Shown here piece by piece: positions 42,889 to 52,126 of a stretch of DNA of 64,000 nt. The notes under the pieces are model-generated. The model did no database searches. It worked only from the letters and a program-made list of their open reading frames with translations, and was not told where the DNA came from. Position 1 is the first letter of the stretch. Each line of letters starts with the position of its first letter. This DNA is from Mycolicibacterium arenosum (GTDB lineage: Bacteria > Actinomycetota > Actinomycetes > Mycobacteriales > Mycobacteriaceae), in assembly GCF_024320865.1 (NCBI RefSeq), contig NZ_JANDBD010000003.1, positions 1 through 64,000 on the forward strand, given 5' to 3'. A program made the translations under genes and the position numbers.

Positions 42889-44940
42889 CTAGGTGGTGGT
42901 GCGGGGGTAGACCAGGGCGTCGACGGCGACGGCGCCGGCCGCCGTGACGACGATCGGGTTGGCCTCGACCGCCTCGACCGCGTCTCCGAGCTCGGTGGCG
43001 ATGGTCGAGAACGCCGCGATCGCCCGCGCCACCGCGAGAACGTCTGCGGGCGCGGACCCCCGCCAACCGTCGAGCATCTTCTTGACGCGCAACCCGGCGA
43101 GTAACTCCAGCACCCTCTTCGGTGACACCGGCGGCACGGTCACGACGCGATCGGCCAGCACCTCGACCAGCGTGCCACCGGCGGCCAGCACCAGCAGCGG
43201 CCCGAAGACGGCGTCACGCACGATGCCGACCGAGATCTCGACCCCCGTCTCCGCCATCGCCTGAACGATCACCTCGGGCCCCAGACGCACCGCGAGGTCG
43301 GCGTACGCCTGGTGCAACACGGCGGGGCCGTCGATCCCGAGTATCACGCCACCGATGTCGCTCTTGTGTTCGGCGCCGAGCGTCTTGAGCGCCACCGGGT
43401 AACCGATCACCTCGGCAGCGGCCAGCACGTCCTCGAGAGTGCACGCCGACCTCGCCTCGGCGACGGGCACGTCGTACTCGCTCAGCAACGTGAACGCCAA
43501 CCGCGGGTCCCACCCCGCGAGCCGGTTCAGCCAGCGCCGCCTGCGGTCTCCGTCGACGGTGGTCGCGTGCGTATCGACCGGCCGGGGCCATCGCGCGAGA
43601 TGCCCGAGTGCCGCCAATCCGCTGCGGGTGCCCTCCAGGACGGGTATCCCGTTGCTGCGCAGTCGATCTGCGGTGGCTCGGTCCACCGCCGACGGGACCG
43701 AGGTCAGTACGGCTAGCGGAGCCGGCGTATCGGACGCGACGTCCAGCACCGCGTCGGCGTACGCCGTGTCACCGTCGTACTCGGTGACCAGGTCGACGGC
43801 CAGCGCCGTGACCGCCACCTCCGGGTCGTCGGTCAGCACGCGCAGACAGGCCCGGAACAGTCTTCGCGTGTCCGCGCCGGTCCCCCACACGTCGAGCGGA
43901 TTCGCGGTGACCAGACCGTCGTCCAGCAGGTCGGAGATCGACTCCACCGTCTTCGGGGACAGGTCGGCGAACTCCACGCCCAGCGTGTGCGCCACGTCGG
44001 CCGTCAGGGCGCGCTCGGCACCCGAGTCGTGCACCGTCGCGATCGCTCCGCTGCCGACCCCGTCACGTGGGCGGCGTCCTGCGGCGAAAAGCTCAATGGT
44101 GTCGGTGAACTCGGCCAGGTCGCCGACCATCACCGCTCCCACCGATTCGCAGAAGGCCCGCCAAGCCGTGCCCTCACCGGCGAGCGCCCCGGAGTGAGCG
44201 GCCACGAACACCCGCCCGGTCGGCGATCCACCCACCGGCAGCACGATCACGGGCACACCCTGCTCGGCGGCGCGCAGCAGTGCGCTGCGCAGCCGGGGCA
44301 TCGCGCGCGGCGACTCCAGCAGCAACGCCACCACGTCGGTGCCGGGGTCGTCCAGCGCGTACTCCACGTAATCGGCTGCGTCCGTGACGAGTTCCTGACC
44401 CGACGACACCGCCATTCGGAAACCGAAGCCGCGATGCGCGCGCAGCAGTGTCGAGAACGCCGAGCCGGAGTGAGTGATCAGGCTGATCCCGCCCACCGGA
44501 AGCGGATCGGGTTCGAGGTAGCCCAGCGCCCGCAACCCGAGCGCGTTGTTCACGAAGCCCATGCAGCCCGCACCGCACAGCGCCATTCCGGACTCGGCGG
44601 CGACGGCGGCGACCTTGTCGCGCAGGCCGTGCGCACCGCCGAACAGCACCGCGCCGCGGACGCCCGCTGCGGCCGCCGCTTCCAGTTGCTCGACCAGGGC
44701 GCTGTCCGGCACGCCGAGCAGAACCAGGTCGACCGGTTCATCAAGGTCGGCTAGCGTTGGCGCGCAGGGTGTTCCGTCGATATCGGAGTAGCGCGGATTG
44801 ACCAGATGCATCCGCGCCGAACTGCGTCGCGCCTCGACGATCATCCGCGCACCCAGGCTGTCCGGCCGGGCGCTGGCGCCGACGAGCGCTACCGAGCGCG
44901 CGCCGAGCATCGCGGCGACGGCGGTCCGGCGCGCATCCAC
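42889..44940 (-). CDS. Acyl-CoA synthetase (NDP-forming type), fused alpha-beta
   Basis: This 683-residue protein has a CoA-binding Rossmann domain at residues 1-130 (ARSVALVGASARPDSLGARMI), a succinyl-CoA-ligase-like domain at about 150-440 (ITHSGSAFSTLLRAHRGFGF, SGQELVTDAADYVEYALDD, and VHDSGAERAL near the phospho-His position), and an ATP-grasp_5 domain from about 480 (GYPVALKTLGAEHKSDIGGVILG). The family links acids to CoA with formation of ADP and phosphate. No acetyltransferase domain is attached, unlike Pat. GTG 44940 is preceded by TAGGGT at leaderless distance. Confidence 0.9.
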   Translation of the reverse strand: MDARRTAVAAMLGARSVALVGASARPDSLGARMIVEARRSSARMHLVNPRYSDIDGTPCAPTLADLDEPVDLVLLGVPDSALVEQLEAAAAAGVRGAVLFGGAHGLRDKVAAVAAESGMALCGAGCMGFVNNALGLRALGYLEPDPLPVGGISLITHSGSAFSTLLRAHRGFGFRMAVSSGQELVTDAADYVEYALDDPGTDVVALLLESPRAMPRLRSALLRAAEQGVPVIVLPVGGSPTGRVFVAAHSGALAGEGTAWRAFCESVGAVMVGDLAEFTDTIELFAAGRRPRDGVGSGAIATVHDSGAERALTADVAHTLGVEFADLSPKTVESISDLLDDGLVTANPLDVWGTGADTRRLFRACLRVLTDDPEVAVTALAVDLVTEYDGDTAYADAVLDVASDTPAPLAVLTSVPSAVDRATADRLRSNGIPVLEGTRSGLAALGHLARWPRPVDTHATTVDGDRRRRWLNRLAGWDPRLAFTLLSEYDVPVAEARSACTLEDVLAAAEVIGYPVALKTLGAEHKSDIGGVILGIDGPAVLHQAYADLAVRLGPEVIVQAMAETGVEISVGIVRDAVFGPLLVLAAGGTLVEVLADRVVTVPPVSPKRVLELLAGLRVKKMLDGWRGSAPADVLAVARAIAAFSTIATELGDAVEAVEANPIVVTAAGAVAVDALVYPRTTT

Positions 44941-44946
44941 CGCCCG

Positions 44947-44952
44947 ACCCTA
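44947..44952 (-). promoter_or_regulatory. -10 element (TAGGGT) built on the flavoprotein stop codon
   Basis: On the minus strand TAGGGT begins with the TAG stop of the PYROXD2-like gene and ends 6 nt before GTG 44940. Confidence 0.45.
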
Positions 44953-46593
44953 GCCGCGCCGACCGAGCGCCGAGAGCAGTCGCCGGCCGCCCTTCCTCTG
45001 ATCGGCGAGGGCGGCCCTCGCGGCCTGCCAACCGGGGATGCCGCACACTCCCCCGCCCGCGTGGGTCGCCGAACTTCCGTTGTACAGCCCCGTGATCGGC
45101 GTGCGGTAGTCGGCGAATCCCGGCGCCGGCCGCATGTGGAACAGCTGCTCGAGTGACAGTTCACCGTGGAAGATGTTGCCGCCGATGAGCCCGTACTCCT
45201 GCTCCATCTCGTGCGGGCCGACGACGTCGCGGTGCGTGATCGAGGCTTTGAATCCCGGCGCCACCTGGTCGTACAGCTCGATCAACCGATCGGCGTACGC
45301 GTCGAGTTCCTCGGTGTGCGGCGCGTCGGCCCACTCCGCGGGACACCACTGCGTGAACAGCGACATGATATGCGTCCCATCGGGATTCAATGTCTTGTCC
45401 AGAGTGGTGGGGATGACGCCGTCGCTGAACGGCATCAGCGCGGGCTTGCCGACGCGGGCGTCCTGGAAGGCCGCCTCGATGTACTCCATGGTGGGCGCCA
45501 TCTCGACGGACCCGGTGTGGTGCTCGGCCTGGCCCGAACTGGGGTCGGCGGTGAAGTTGGGTAGTTCGGCCAGTGCCAGGTTGATCTTCACGACACCGCT
45601 GCGCGTCTTCCAGTGTTCGATGTCGCCGACGAAGTCGTCGGGCAGTTCGTGGCGGGGTAGGTGGTCGAGGAACGCGATCCGCGGGTGCAGCGTGGTGACG
45701 ACCAGCGGCGCCAGGATCTCGTCGCCGTTGTCCAGCACCACGCCGCGCACCCGGCCTCCGGCAGCCAGGACGCGAGAAACCCCGGCGTTGGTGCGGATTT
45801 CGGCTCCGAAGCTGCGAGCCGACCGCGCGATGGCCTCCGAGACCCCGCCCATCCCGCCCTCGGGGTAGCCCCAGCTGCCCAGCTGACCGTCGCCGACGTC
45901 GCCGATCGAGTGGTGCGCCATCACGTAGGCGGTGCCCGGCTCGTAGGGCCCCGCCCAGGTTCCGATGACGCCGTTGACCGCCAGCGCGCCTTTGATCTGA
46001 GGCGATTCGAACCAGTCGTCGAGCAGATCCGCGATGCTCATGGTGAGCAGTCGGGTGACGTCGCCCATCATGCGAGTGGTCATGCCGCGCTGGCTCCACC
46101 CGAGCTTCGCGAGGTCCAGCAGATCCGACGGACGACGGGACCCGATGTTGGGCGGCACCTGGGTGAGCAGCGGTCCCATGACGTCGGCGATGCCCTCGAG
46201 CCACTCGTTCCACTTCGGCCAGGCGTCGGCGTCCCGCTTGGAGAACCTGGCGAGTTGGTCGTGGGTGCGCTTGGGATCGTCCTCGTAGATCGTCAGCGAG
46301 CCACCCTCCGGAAACGCCTGGTAGTACGGGCCCATCGGGTGCACCTTGTAGCCGTGCCGCTCCAGGTTCAGCTCCCGCACGATCGTCGGCGGCATCAGGC
46401 TCATGACGTACGACAGCCGGGTGACCCGCAGGTGCGGGGCGTCCTCCCAGGGGGCCTCGGTGGTCGCCGCGCCACCGAGGCTGCCGCGCGACTCCAGTAC
46501 GAGAGTGCGCGCGCCGGAACGGGCGAGGTAGGCCGCGGACACCAGTCCGTTGTGGCCTCCTCCGACGACGATCGCGTCGTAGGAACTGGACAT
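44950..46593 (-). CDS. PYROXD2/phytoene-desaturase-like FAD oxidoreductase
   Basis: This 547-residue flavoprotein has the N-terminal FAD motif YDAIVVGGGHNGLVSAAYLARSG (residues 5-27) followed by ESRGSLGGAATTE. YPEGGMGGVSEAIARSARSFGAEIRTNAGVSRVL lies in the middle and GLYNGSSATHAGGGVCGIPGWQAARAAL at the end, all typical of NAD(P)/FAD CrtI-like proteins. There are no carotenoid genes nearby, so an amine or acid oxidoreductase role in this cluster is likelier. ATG 46593 has GAGG 6 nt upstream; ATG 46605 is an alternative. Confidence 0.87.
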   Translation of the reverse strand: MSSSYDAIVVGGGHNGLVSAAYLARSGARTLVLESRGSLGGAATTEAPWEDAPHLRVTRLSYVMSLMPPTIVRELNLERHGYKVHPMGPYYQAFPEGGSLTIYEDDPKRTHDQLARFSKRDADAWPKWNEWLEGIADVMGPLLTQVPPNIGSRRPSDLLDLAKLGWSQRGMTTRMMGDVTRLLTMSIADLLDDWFESPQIKGALAVNGVIGTWAGPYEPGTAYVMAHHSIGDVGDGQLGSWGYPEGGMGGVSEAIARSARSFGAEIRTNAGVSRVLAAGGRVRGVVLDNGDEILAPLVVTTLHPRIAFLDHLPRHELPDDFVGDIEHWKTRSGVVKINLALAELPNFTADPSSGQAEHHTGSVEMAPTMEYIEAAFQDARVGKPALMPFSDGVIPTTLDKTLNPDGTHIMSLFTQWCPAEWADAPHTEELDAYADRLIELYDQVAPGFKASITHRDVVGPHEMEQEYGLIGGNIFHGELSLEQLFHMRPAPGFADYRTPITGLYNGSSATHAGGGVCGIPGWQAARAALADQRKGGRRLLSALGRRG

Positions 46594-46628
46594 CGGGAAC
46601 CTCATCTCACCGGGCGGGCCACTCATCC

Positions 46629-46647
46629 TGACTGACTGTTCAATCTA
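46629..46647. promoter_or_regulatory. Operator site B (19-bp palindrome)
   Basis: TGACTGACTGTTCAATCTA matches site A except in the 4-bp spacer and one arm base. It lies between the PYROXD2-like gene and the divergent tetR gene, so it can serve autoregulation. The minus-strand hexamer TAGATT at its end is a -10 element for the flavoprotein gene. Confidence 0.75.
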
Positions 46648-46701
46648 AGCGAGTGTTAGGCTGCAGACAAGTAGCAGCGCCGCCACTCAACGAGGGGGAC
46701 C

Positions 46702-47367
46702 ATGGCCGAGCCCGCACCCGCGACCGAGAACAACGAAGCTCGTCGAACCGAAATGCTCCATGCGGCAGCGGAGCTGATCTGCGAGCGGGGTTTCGGAGAC
46801 ACCAGAATCGCCGACGTCGCCAAGCGCGCCGGCGTCAGTTCAGCGCTGGTCATCTACTACTTCGGCACCAGGGACCGGCTGCTGGTCGATGCGCTGCGCC
46901 ACTCCGAGGAGTCGTTCTACGAGGCGGCCGAGGCCATGCTGGCCGACGAGACCTCGCTGCGCGAGCGGCTGTCGCTGCTGATCAAGTGGACGTGCGTCCC
47001 GTCCGGTGATAACGAGATACCCGGCGCGTGGGGTCTGTGGTTCGACTTGTGGGCGCAGGCGTTTCGGCACGACGAGGTCAAGGCGGGCCGCGTCGAACTC
47101 GACGCACGGTGGCGCCGGATGATCGTCGACGCCATCAAATCCGCGGAGGCCTCGGCCGAACTCGACAGCGGTGTCGACGCCAGGATGTTCGCCCTCGAGT
47201 TCGGCGCGTTGCTCGACGGCCTGTCCATTCAGGTGGCGCTCGAAGACCCCGAGGTGGATTCGACCGTCGCCTACGACATCGCGATGCGGTTCGCCGAACG
47301 CGAGCTGAACCTGCCGCCGGTCAAGAAGTCGAGGAAACCGGCTCCTGCTCGATCACGGGGTCGCTGA
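46702..47367 (+). CDS. TetR-family regulator of the amine cluster
   Basis: This 221-residue regulator has a TetR HTH at residues about 12-60 ([54 protein letters not shown]). A helical ligand domain with an aromatic segment follows ([23 protein letters not shown]), resembling BetI/TetR_C_6-type regulators. GAGGGGG precedes the ATG, and a possible -10 TAGGCT lies at 46657. Four related palindromes at the promoters around it make it the obvious regulator. The last 47 bp overlap the convergent potA-like gene. Confidence 0.92.
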   Translation: MAEPAPATENNEARRTEMLHAAAELICERGFGDTRIADVAKRAGVSSALVIYYFGTRDRLLVDALRHSEESFYEAAEAMLADETSLRERLSLLIKWTCVPSGDNEIPGAWGLWFDLWAQAFRHDEVKAGRVELDARWRRMIVDAIKSAEASAELDSGVDARMFALEFGALLDGLSIQVALEDPEVDSTVAYDIAMRFAERELNLPPVKKSRKPAPARSRGR

Positions 47368-48481
47368 CCGGACTCGCCGCACTGCGGTGCAGCACCCGCA
47401 CGGCATCGTGCGCACAGACGCAGGCCACCTCCGCACCGGTTCGGTGCGGCACGGAGTTCGGTCCTGCCGTGTTGGGCACCTCGACCACCAGCGCGGCCGC
47501 CGCCCCCACGTCGACGTGCACCTGAGTGGACGCGCCGAGGTACACCACTTCGGCGACCGTGCCGCGAATCACGTTCTGGCCCTCACTAACCGGATCACCG
47601 GCAGCCTGCAGGACGATGCGCTCCGGCCGGATGACGATCGCCGCATCCCCCACGGGAGCGGGCCCGTCGACCGCGGCGCCCAGGCGGGTGCCGAACGCCG
47701 CGCACATCGCGGTGCCGTCGGAGCTCTCGAGCACATCGGCGTCGAAGATGTTGGCTGCACCGAGGAAGCCCGCGACGAACGTGGTGGCCGGCGCCGAGTA
47801 GATCTCGGTTGGCGCGCCCACCTGTTCCACCCTGCCCTCGGCGAGCACCGCGATCCGATCGCTCATGGTGAGCGCTTCCTCCTGATCGTGCGTCACGTAG
47901 ACGAACGTGATACCGACCTCGCGCTGGACGGCGCGTAGCTCGAGCTGTAATCGCTTGCGCAGCTTGGCATCCAGTGCACCGAGCGGCTCGTCGAGCAACA
48001 GCACCCTGGGTCTCAGCACCAGCGCCCTGGCCAGCGCCACCCGCTGCTGCTGACCGCCGGACAACTGCGCGGGGCGACGTGTGGCGAAGTCGGTCATCGC
48101 CACCAGTTCCAACGCCTCTCCCACGCGCTTACGGGACTCGGCCTTCGACGCCTTCTGGTAGCGCAATCCGAAGGCGACGTTGTCCCACACCGTCATGAAC
48201 GGAAACAGCGCGTAGGTCTGGAACACGGTGTTGACGGGCCGCTTGTGCGGCGGATCGCCCACGACGTCGCGCCCGTCGAGCTCGATGCGACCGGAGTCCG
48301 GCTTCTCGAACCCCGCGATCATCCTCAGCGTGGTGGTCTTGCCGCAGCCCGACGAACCCAGCAGCGAATAGAACTGGCCCGCAGGGATGTCGAGATCGAT
48401 GCCGGTGACTGCGGGGACGCCCGCGAACGACTTGGCGAGTTCGACCAACCGGATCGCGCCACCGGTGACACCGGCTACCAA
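47321..48481 (-). CDS. potA: ABC transporter ATPase, PotA-like
   Basis: This 386-residue ATPase has Walker [13 protein letters not shown] (about residues 40-51), the Q-loop [21 protein letters not shown], signature [15 protein letters not shown] near 140, Walker [13 protein letters not shown] and [13 protein letters not shown] with the switch His. A TOBE domain fills the C-terminus ([15 protein letters not shown] onward). It belongs to the spermidine/putrescine importer class. The only in-frame start near the family N-terminus is TTG 48481. It lies 7 bp after the aminotransferase gene, in the same operon. Confidence 0.92.
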   Translation of the reverse strand: MVAGVTGGAIRLVELAKSFAGVPAVTGIDLDIPAGQFYSLLGSSGCGKTTTLRMIAGFEKPDSGRIELDGRDVVGDPPHKRPVNTVFQTYALFPFMTVWDNVAFGLRYQKASKAESRKRVGEALELVAMTDFATRRPAQLSGGQQQRVALARALVLRPRVLLLDEPLGALDAKLRKRLQLELRAVQREVGITFVYVTHDQEEALTMSDRIAVLAEGRVEQVGAPTEIYSAPATTFVAGFLGAANIFDADVLESSDGTAMCAAFGTRLGAAVDGPAPVGDAAIVIRPERIVLQAAGDPVSEGQNVIRGTVAEVVYLGASTQVHVDVGAAAALVVEVPNTAGPNSVPHRTGAEVACVCAHDAVRVLHRSAASPVSDPVIEQEPVSSTS

Positions 48482-48488
48482 CGCGCGC

Positions 48489-49865
48489 TCAGTTCGTCAC
48501 CGCTTCGGCGAGCCGCGCGAAGTTCGCGATGAACCGGTCGGCGTCGTCGTTGTCGTGCTGAACGGACAGGAGCCATTGCTCCACCTTCCCCCAGGGCGGC
48601 AGGAACACGCCCCCATTGTGCTGCATGAGCCAGTGCAGCTGGCCGAATCGGGCGTCGACGGTCAGGAAGTCGCGAAACTCGCGCACCGGGTCTCCCCGGA
48701 AGGTCACACAGCCCTTGGCGCCGATGGACACCACGTGCCAGTCGAGGTCGTGCCGAGCCAGCACCGCCTCCAGCCCCGTCCGCAGGTGCGCCGATACCGA
48801 CGCCAGGTGCCGGTAGGCGTCGGGGGTGAGCACCTCGGACAGCGTCGCCCTGGCCGCGGCCATTGCCAGCGGGTTGCCGTTGAAGGTCCCGACCTGTTCG
48901 TAGCGCCCATCGGCGATGGCCGACATGATCTGGGTGGTGCCTCCGATCGCGGCGACGGCGATGCCACCGCCCAACGCCTTTGCCAGGCAGACGATGTCGG
49001 GCACCACTCCGCTCAGGGCGGTCACCCCGCCGGGGCCGGTGGTGAAGCCGGTCTTCACCTCGTCGTAGATCAGGTAGGCGCCGGCCCGGTGCATCAGGTC
49101 TCGGATCGTCGCCAGGTACCCGTCGGCAGGCGCGATGATGCCCGCGTTCATCATCACCGGTTCGAGGATCATCGCGGCGATCCGTCCGCGGTGCTCGGCG
49201 AGCGCGCGCTCGACGGCCTGCGCGTCGTTGAAGGGAACGACGATGACGAGATCGCGAATGGCGGCGGGAATGCCGCTGTTACCGGGCACGCGCGTCGGGT
49301 GGTCACGCGGACCGACCTCGTCGGCCTCCGGCAGCACCGACACCTGCACCGAGTCGTGGTGGCCGTGGTAGCAGCCCTCGACCTTGATGATGAGGTCGCG
49401 GCCCGTCAGCGCACGGGCGAGATGCACCGCGTCCATGGTGGCTTCGGTGCCCGAATTCGCGAACCGCCACAGCGGCAGGTCGAAGCGGCTCGCCAGTTCG
49501 GCCGCGATCCAGATGGCGTCCTCGGTTGGCTGAGCGAAGTGCGTACCGCGACGCACCCTGTCGCTGACCGCGGCGACGATGGCCGGATGCGCGTGTCCCG
49601 CAATGGAAACACCGTAGCCACCGTGCATGTCGACGTACTCGTTGCCGTCGACGTCGTAGACCTTGGAGCCGGCCCCGTGGCTCATCCAGACCGCCTGCGG
49701 GTCGGCGATCTGCCAGTTGGAGGTGGCCCCGCCCGCGAGGTGCTCGCTGGCCCGTTCGATCATCTCGGTGCTGCGCGGCTGCCTGCGCAGAAACGCCCGC
49801 TGCTCTGCGGCGATCAGTTCGTCGACGCCGTCGGACACGGGGCTTTCGAGCACCGGGGTTGACAC
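48489..49865 (-). CDS. Class-III PLP aminotransferase (GSA-like)
   Basis: This 458-residue fold-type I enzyme has the PLP segments [38 protein letters not shown] near 145-180, [10 protein letters not shown] near 235, [11 protein letters not shown] near 275 and the lysine in [19 protein letters not shown] near 305. It is closest to glutamate-1-semialdehyde aminomutase and omega-amine transaminase groups. With a PotABCD-like importer in the same regulon, an amine or omega-amino acid substrate is likely. GTG 49865 has GGAGG 8 nt upstream. Confidence 0.92.
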   Translation of the reverse strand: MSTPVLESPVSDGVDELIAAEQRAFLRRQPRSTEMIERASEHLAGGATSNWQIADPQAVWMSHGAGSKVYDVDGNEYVDMHGGYGVSIAGHAHPAIVAAVSDRVRRGTHFAQPTEDAIWIAAELASRFDLPLWRFANSGTEATMDAVHLARALTGRDLIIKVEGCYHGHHDSVQVSVLPEADEVGPRDHPTRVPGNSGIPAAIRDLVIVVPFNDAQAVERALAEHRGRIAAMILEPVMMNAGIIAPADGYLATIRDLMHRAGAYLIYDEVKTGFTTGPGGVTALSGVVPDIVCLAKALGGGIAVAAIGGTTQIMSAIADGRYEQVGTFNGNPLAMAAARATLSEVLTPDAYRHLASVSAHLRTGLEAVLARHDLDWHVVSIGAKGCVTFRGDPVREFRDFLTVDARFGQLHWLMQHNGGVFLPPWGKVEQWLLSVQHDNDDADRFIANFARLAEAVTN

Positions 49866-49901
49866 GGAGGAAACCTCCCGCTGGAAAGGACCGTGAACGG
49901 T

Positions 49902-49920
49902 TGACTGAGCATTCAGTCTA
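49902..49920. promoter_or_regulatory. Operator site C (19-bp palindrome)
   Basis: TGACTGAGCATTCAGTCTA differs from site A by one spacer base. It lies between the divergent aminotransferase and substrate-binding-protein genes. The minus-strand end TAGACT is a -10 element for the aminotransferase-potA operon. Confidence 0.78.
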
Positions 49921-49972
49921 TGTGAGAGTAAACCCACGCGACACGCGCCGACAACCCTCGGGGAGGCCTTGA

Positions 49973-51220
49973 ATGCCAGTGCCCATCGGACCCCGACGAG
50001 GCAGTCCCAACCGCCGCCAGTTCCTGCAGCGCGCCGCGATTCTGGCCGCTGGCGCACCGACTTTGGGCGCCCTCCTCGCGGCGTGTTCCAAGCCCGACTC
50101 CGCAACGTCGACGCCCACTCTGACCATCGCGGCGCCAGACAATCCCGTGACGTGGCCGATCGCCCCCGGTAACGAGCCGATCGGTGACGGGCTGGAACCG
50201 GAAAAGGGCCCGCTCAAGCTCTACAGCTACGCCGACTACTTCGCCCCCGACGCGCTGAAGTCGTTCGAGGACAAGTACAAGACGAAGGTCGAGGTGTCGA
50301 CGTACAACGACGGCGGCGAGGCCTTGACGAAGCTGCGCAGCGGTGTCGATTTCGACGTCTACAACGCCAACTACACCGAGATCAGCCGGCTGGTGACCGG
50401 CGATCTGCTGCGCCCGCTGAACCACACCTACATCCCCGGCATCTCCAACGTGTGGCCGACGTTCGAAAACCCGTGGTACGACGGGGAGTGGCGCTACACC
50501 GTGCCGTACACCATCTACACCACGGGCATCGGCTGGCGGACCGACCAGGTGCCCGAGGACATCGGAGCCCTCGATAATCCGTACGACGCGTTCTGGGACA
50601 CCAAGTACAAAGGCAAGGTCGCCGTCCTCGACGACTGGCACACCACCATGGCGATGGTCCTGCTGCGCCAGGGCATAACCGATATCAACACGTCCAACCC
50701 GGACGACCTGAAGATGGTCGGCGAGCAGTTGAAGGCGTTGGTGCAGGACACGTCTCCGCGCGTCACGATCACCGCCTACAGTGATCTGCCCGCCGGGCAG
50801 TTGGGTCTGGCGCAGATGTGGTCGGGTGACATCATCATGGCTCAGTCGTACCTGCCCGAGGGCACCGGCCCGGAGGTCCTGCGTTACTGGTTCCCGTCCG
50901 ACGGCAAGGGCATGGTCGACAACGACATGCTCGTCACCCTCAAGGGCGGCAGGAATCCCGTGCTCGCCCACCACTTCCTCAACCACATGCTGGATCCCGA
51001 AGTGGCGATGCAGAACTACGCGCAGATCGGTTACCAGCCGCCGCAGAACTCGATCAACCCAGACAAGCTGGTAGCCGACGGGTTCATCCCGGAGAACCTC
51101 AAGGAGTCGATCGTCAAACCCGAGTTCTTCGACGCCGGTTACCGGGTGCTGGAGCTGGATGCCGCGAACGACGAAGCATGGCAGAACGTTTGGCGGACCT
51201 TCAAGGCCGGCGGGGCTTAA
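49973..51220 (+). CDS. PotD-like ABC substrate-binding lipoprotein
   Basis: This 415-residue protein has a Tat-like signal (SPNRRQFLQRAAILAAGAPTLGALLAAC) ending in a lipobox with the lipid-anchor Cys near residue 40. The mature part has KLYSYADYFAPDALKSFEDKYKTKVEVSTYNDGGEAL and FDVYNANYTEISRL, the hallmark of spermidine/putrescine-binding proteins. ATG 49973 is preceded by GGGGAGG. Two permease genes follow; the ATPase is on the divergent strand. Confidence 0.92.
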   Translation: MPVPIGPRRGSPNRRQFLQRAAILAAGAPTLGALLAACSKPDSATSTPTLTIAAPDNPVTWPIAPGNEPIGDGLEPEKGPLKLYSYADYFAPDALKSFEDKYKTKVEVSTYNDGGEALTKLRSGVDFDVYNANYTEISRLVTGDLLRPLNHTYIPGISNVWPTFENPWYDGEWRYTVPYTIYTTGIGWRTDQVPEDIGALDNPYDAFWDTKYKGKVAVLDDWHTTMAMVLLRQGITDINTSNPDDLKMVGEQLKALVQDTSPRVTITAYSDLPAGQLGLAQMWSGDIIMAQSYLPEGTGPEVLRYWFPSDGKGMVDNDMLVTLKGGRNPVLAHHFLNHMLDPEVAMQNYAQIGYQPPQNSINPDKLVADGFIPENLKESIVKPEFFDAGYRVLELDAANDEAWQNVWRTFKAGGA

Positions 51221-51226
51221 CGCCCG

Positions 51227-52126
51227 GTGTTGCGGATGCGCACCCGCGCCCTGTGGCCCGCGCTCGCCGCGCCCGGCCTGATCTGGCTGCTGCTGTTCTT
51301 CCTCGCGCCGATGTACGTCGTGCTGTGCATCGTGTTCGGTCAAGTCGACCCGATCTTCCGCACCCCGGTTCCCACCTGGAATCCACTGCAGTGGGACCCG
51401 ACTCAGTTCACCTACGTGCTCACCCGCATCGTCGGCGCCGACGGCGTCTTCGGTCCCGCGTTGCTGCGCACGGCGGTGTACGTGGTCGCAGCCAGCGCCC
51501 TGTGCCTGCTGATCGCGTTCCCGGTGTCCTACTACGTGGCCCGGCTCGCAGGACGCCGCAAGGGTCTGCTACTCGCACTGCTGATCGCTCCGTTCTGGAT
51601 CAGCTACATGATGCGGATGTTCGCCTGGGTCAACCTGTTGCAGGACGACGGTCTGGTCAACGAGGTGCTGAGCTTCGGCGGCCTGTTCCAACCCGACATC
51701 GACTGGCTCACAGGACAACCCGTCGTCGTCATCCTCGGTCTGGTGTACGGGTACGTCCCCTACATGATCCTGCCGATGTACGCCGGGCTCGATCGGCTCT
51801 CCCAGCCCATGCTCGAAGCCTCGCGTGACCTGGGTGCCGACCGGCTGTCGTCGTTCTGGCGGGTGACGCTGCCGCTGTGCCGCCCGACGATCGTCGCCGC
51901 CCTGCTGCTGACGTGCCTGCCCATGCTGGGCGACTACTTCACCAGCGACATGCTGTCGGCCTCCCCGAAGACCGCGATGGTGGGCAACCTGATCAACAAC
52001 AGCGTGCTGAGTCCGGGGCAGACCGGGCAGGCCGGCGCCTTCGTCATGCTGGTGTTCATCGCGGCGCTGCTGCCGATGCTGTACTACATCCGCGTGACGG
52101 GGCGCCGCGACGAGGTGGCGACGTGA
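51227..52126 (+). CDS. ABC permease, PotB-like
   Basis: This 299-residue membrane protein has six main helices. The EAA loop (EASRDLGADRLSSFWRVTLPLCRPTIVAALLLTCLPMLGDYF) contacts the ATPase, and the early LLALLIAPFWISYMMRMFAWVNLLQDDG segment is typical of PotB/PotC-type permeases. GTG 51227 lies 6 bp after the binding-protein stop. It is coupled to the next permease by GTGA. Confidence 0.92.
   Translation: MLRMRTRALWPALAAPGLIWLLLFFLAPMYVVLCIVFGQVDPIFRTPVPTWNPLQWDPTQFTYVLTRIVGADGVFGPALLRTAVYVVAASALCLLIAFPVSYYVARLAGRRKGLLLALLIAPFWISYMMRMFAWVNLLQDDGLVNEVLSFGGLFQPDIDWLTGQPVVVILGLVYGYVPYMILPMYAGLDRLSQPMLEASRDLGADRLSSFWRVTLPLCRPTIVAALLLTCLPMLGDYFTSDMLSASPKTAMVGNLINNSVLSPGQTGQAGAFVMLVFIAALLPMLYYIRVTGRRDEVAT

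Noticed and set aside
44950..46593. Carotenoid (phytoene) desaturase
   Set aside because: No crtB, crtE or other carotenoid genes are nearby, and the cluster and operator point to amine or acid catabolism; the PYROXD2-like label is safer.
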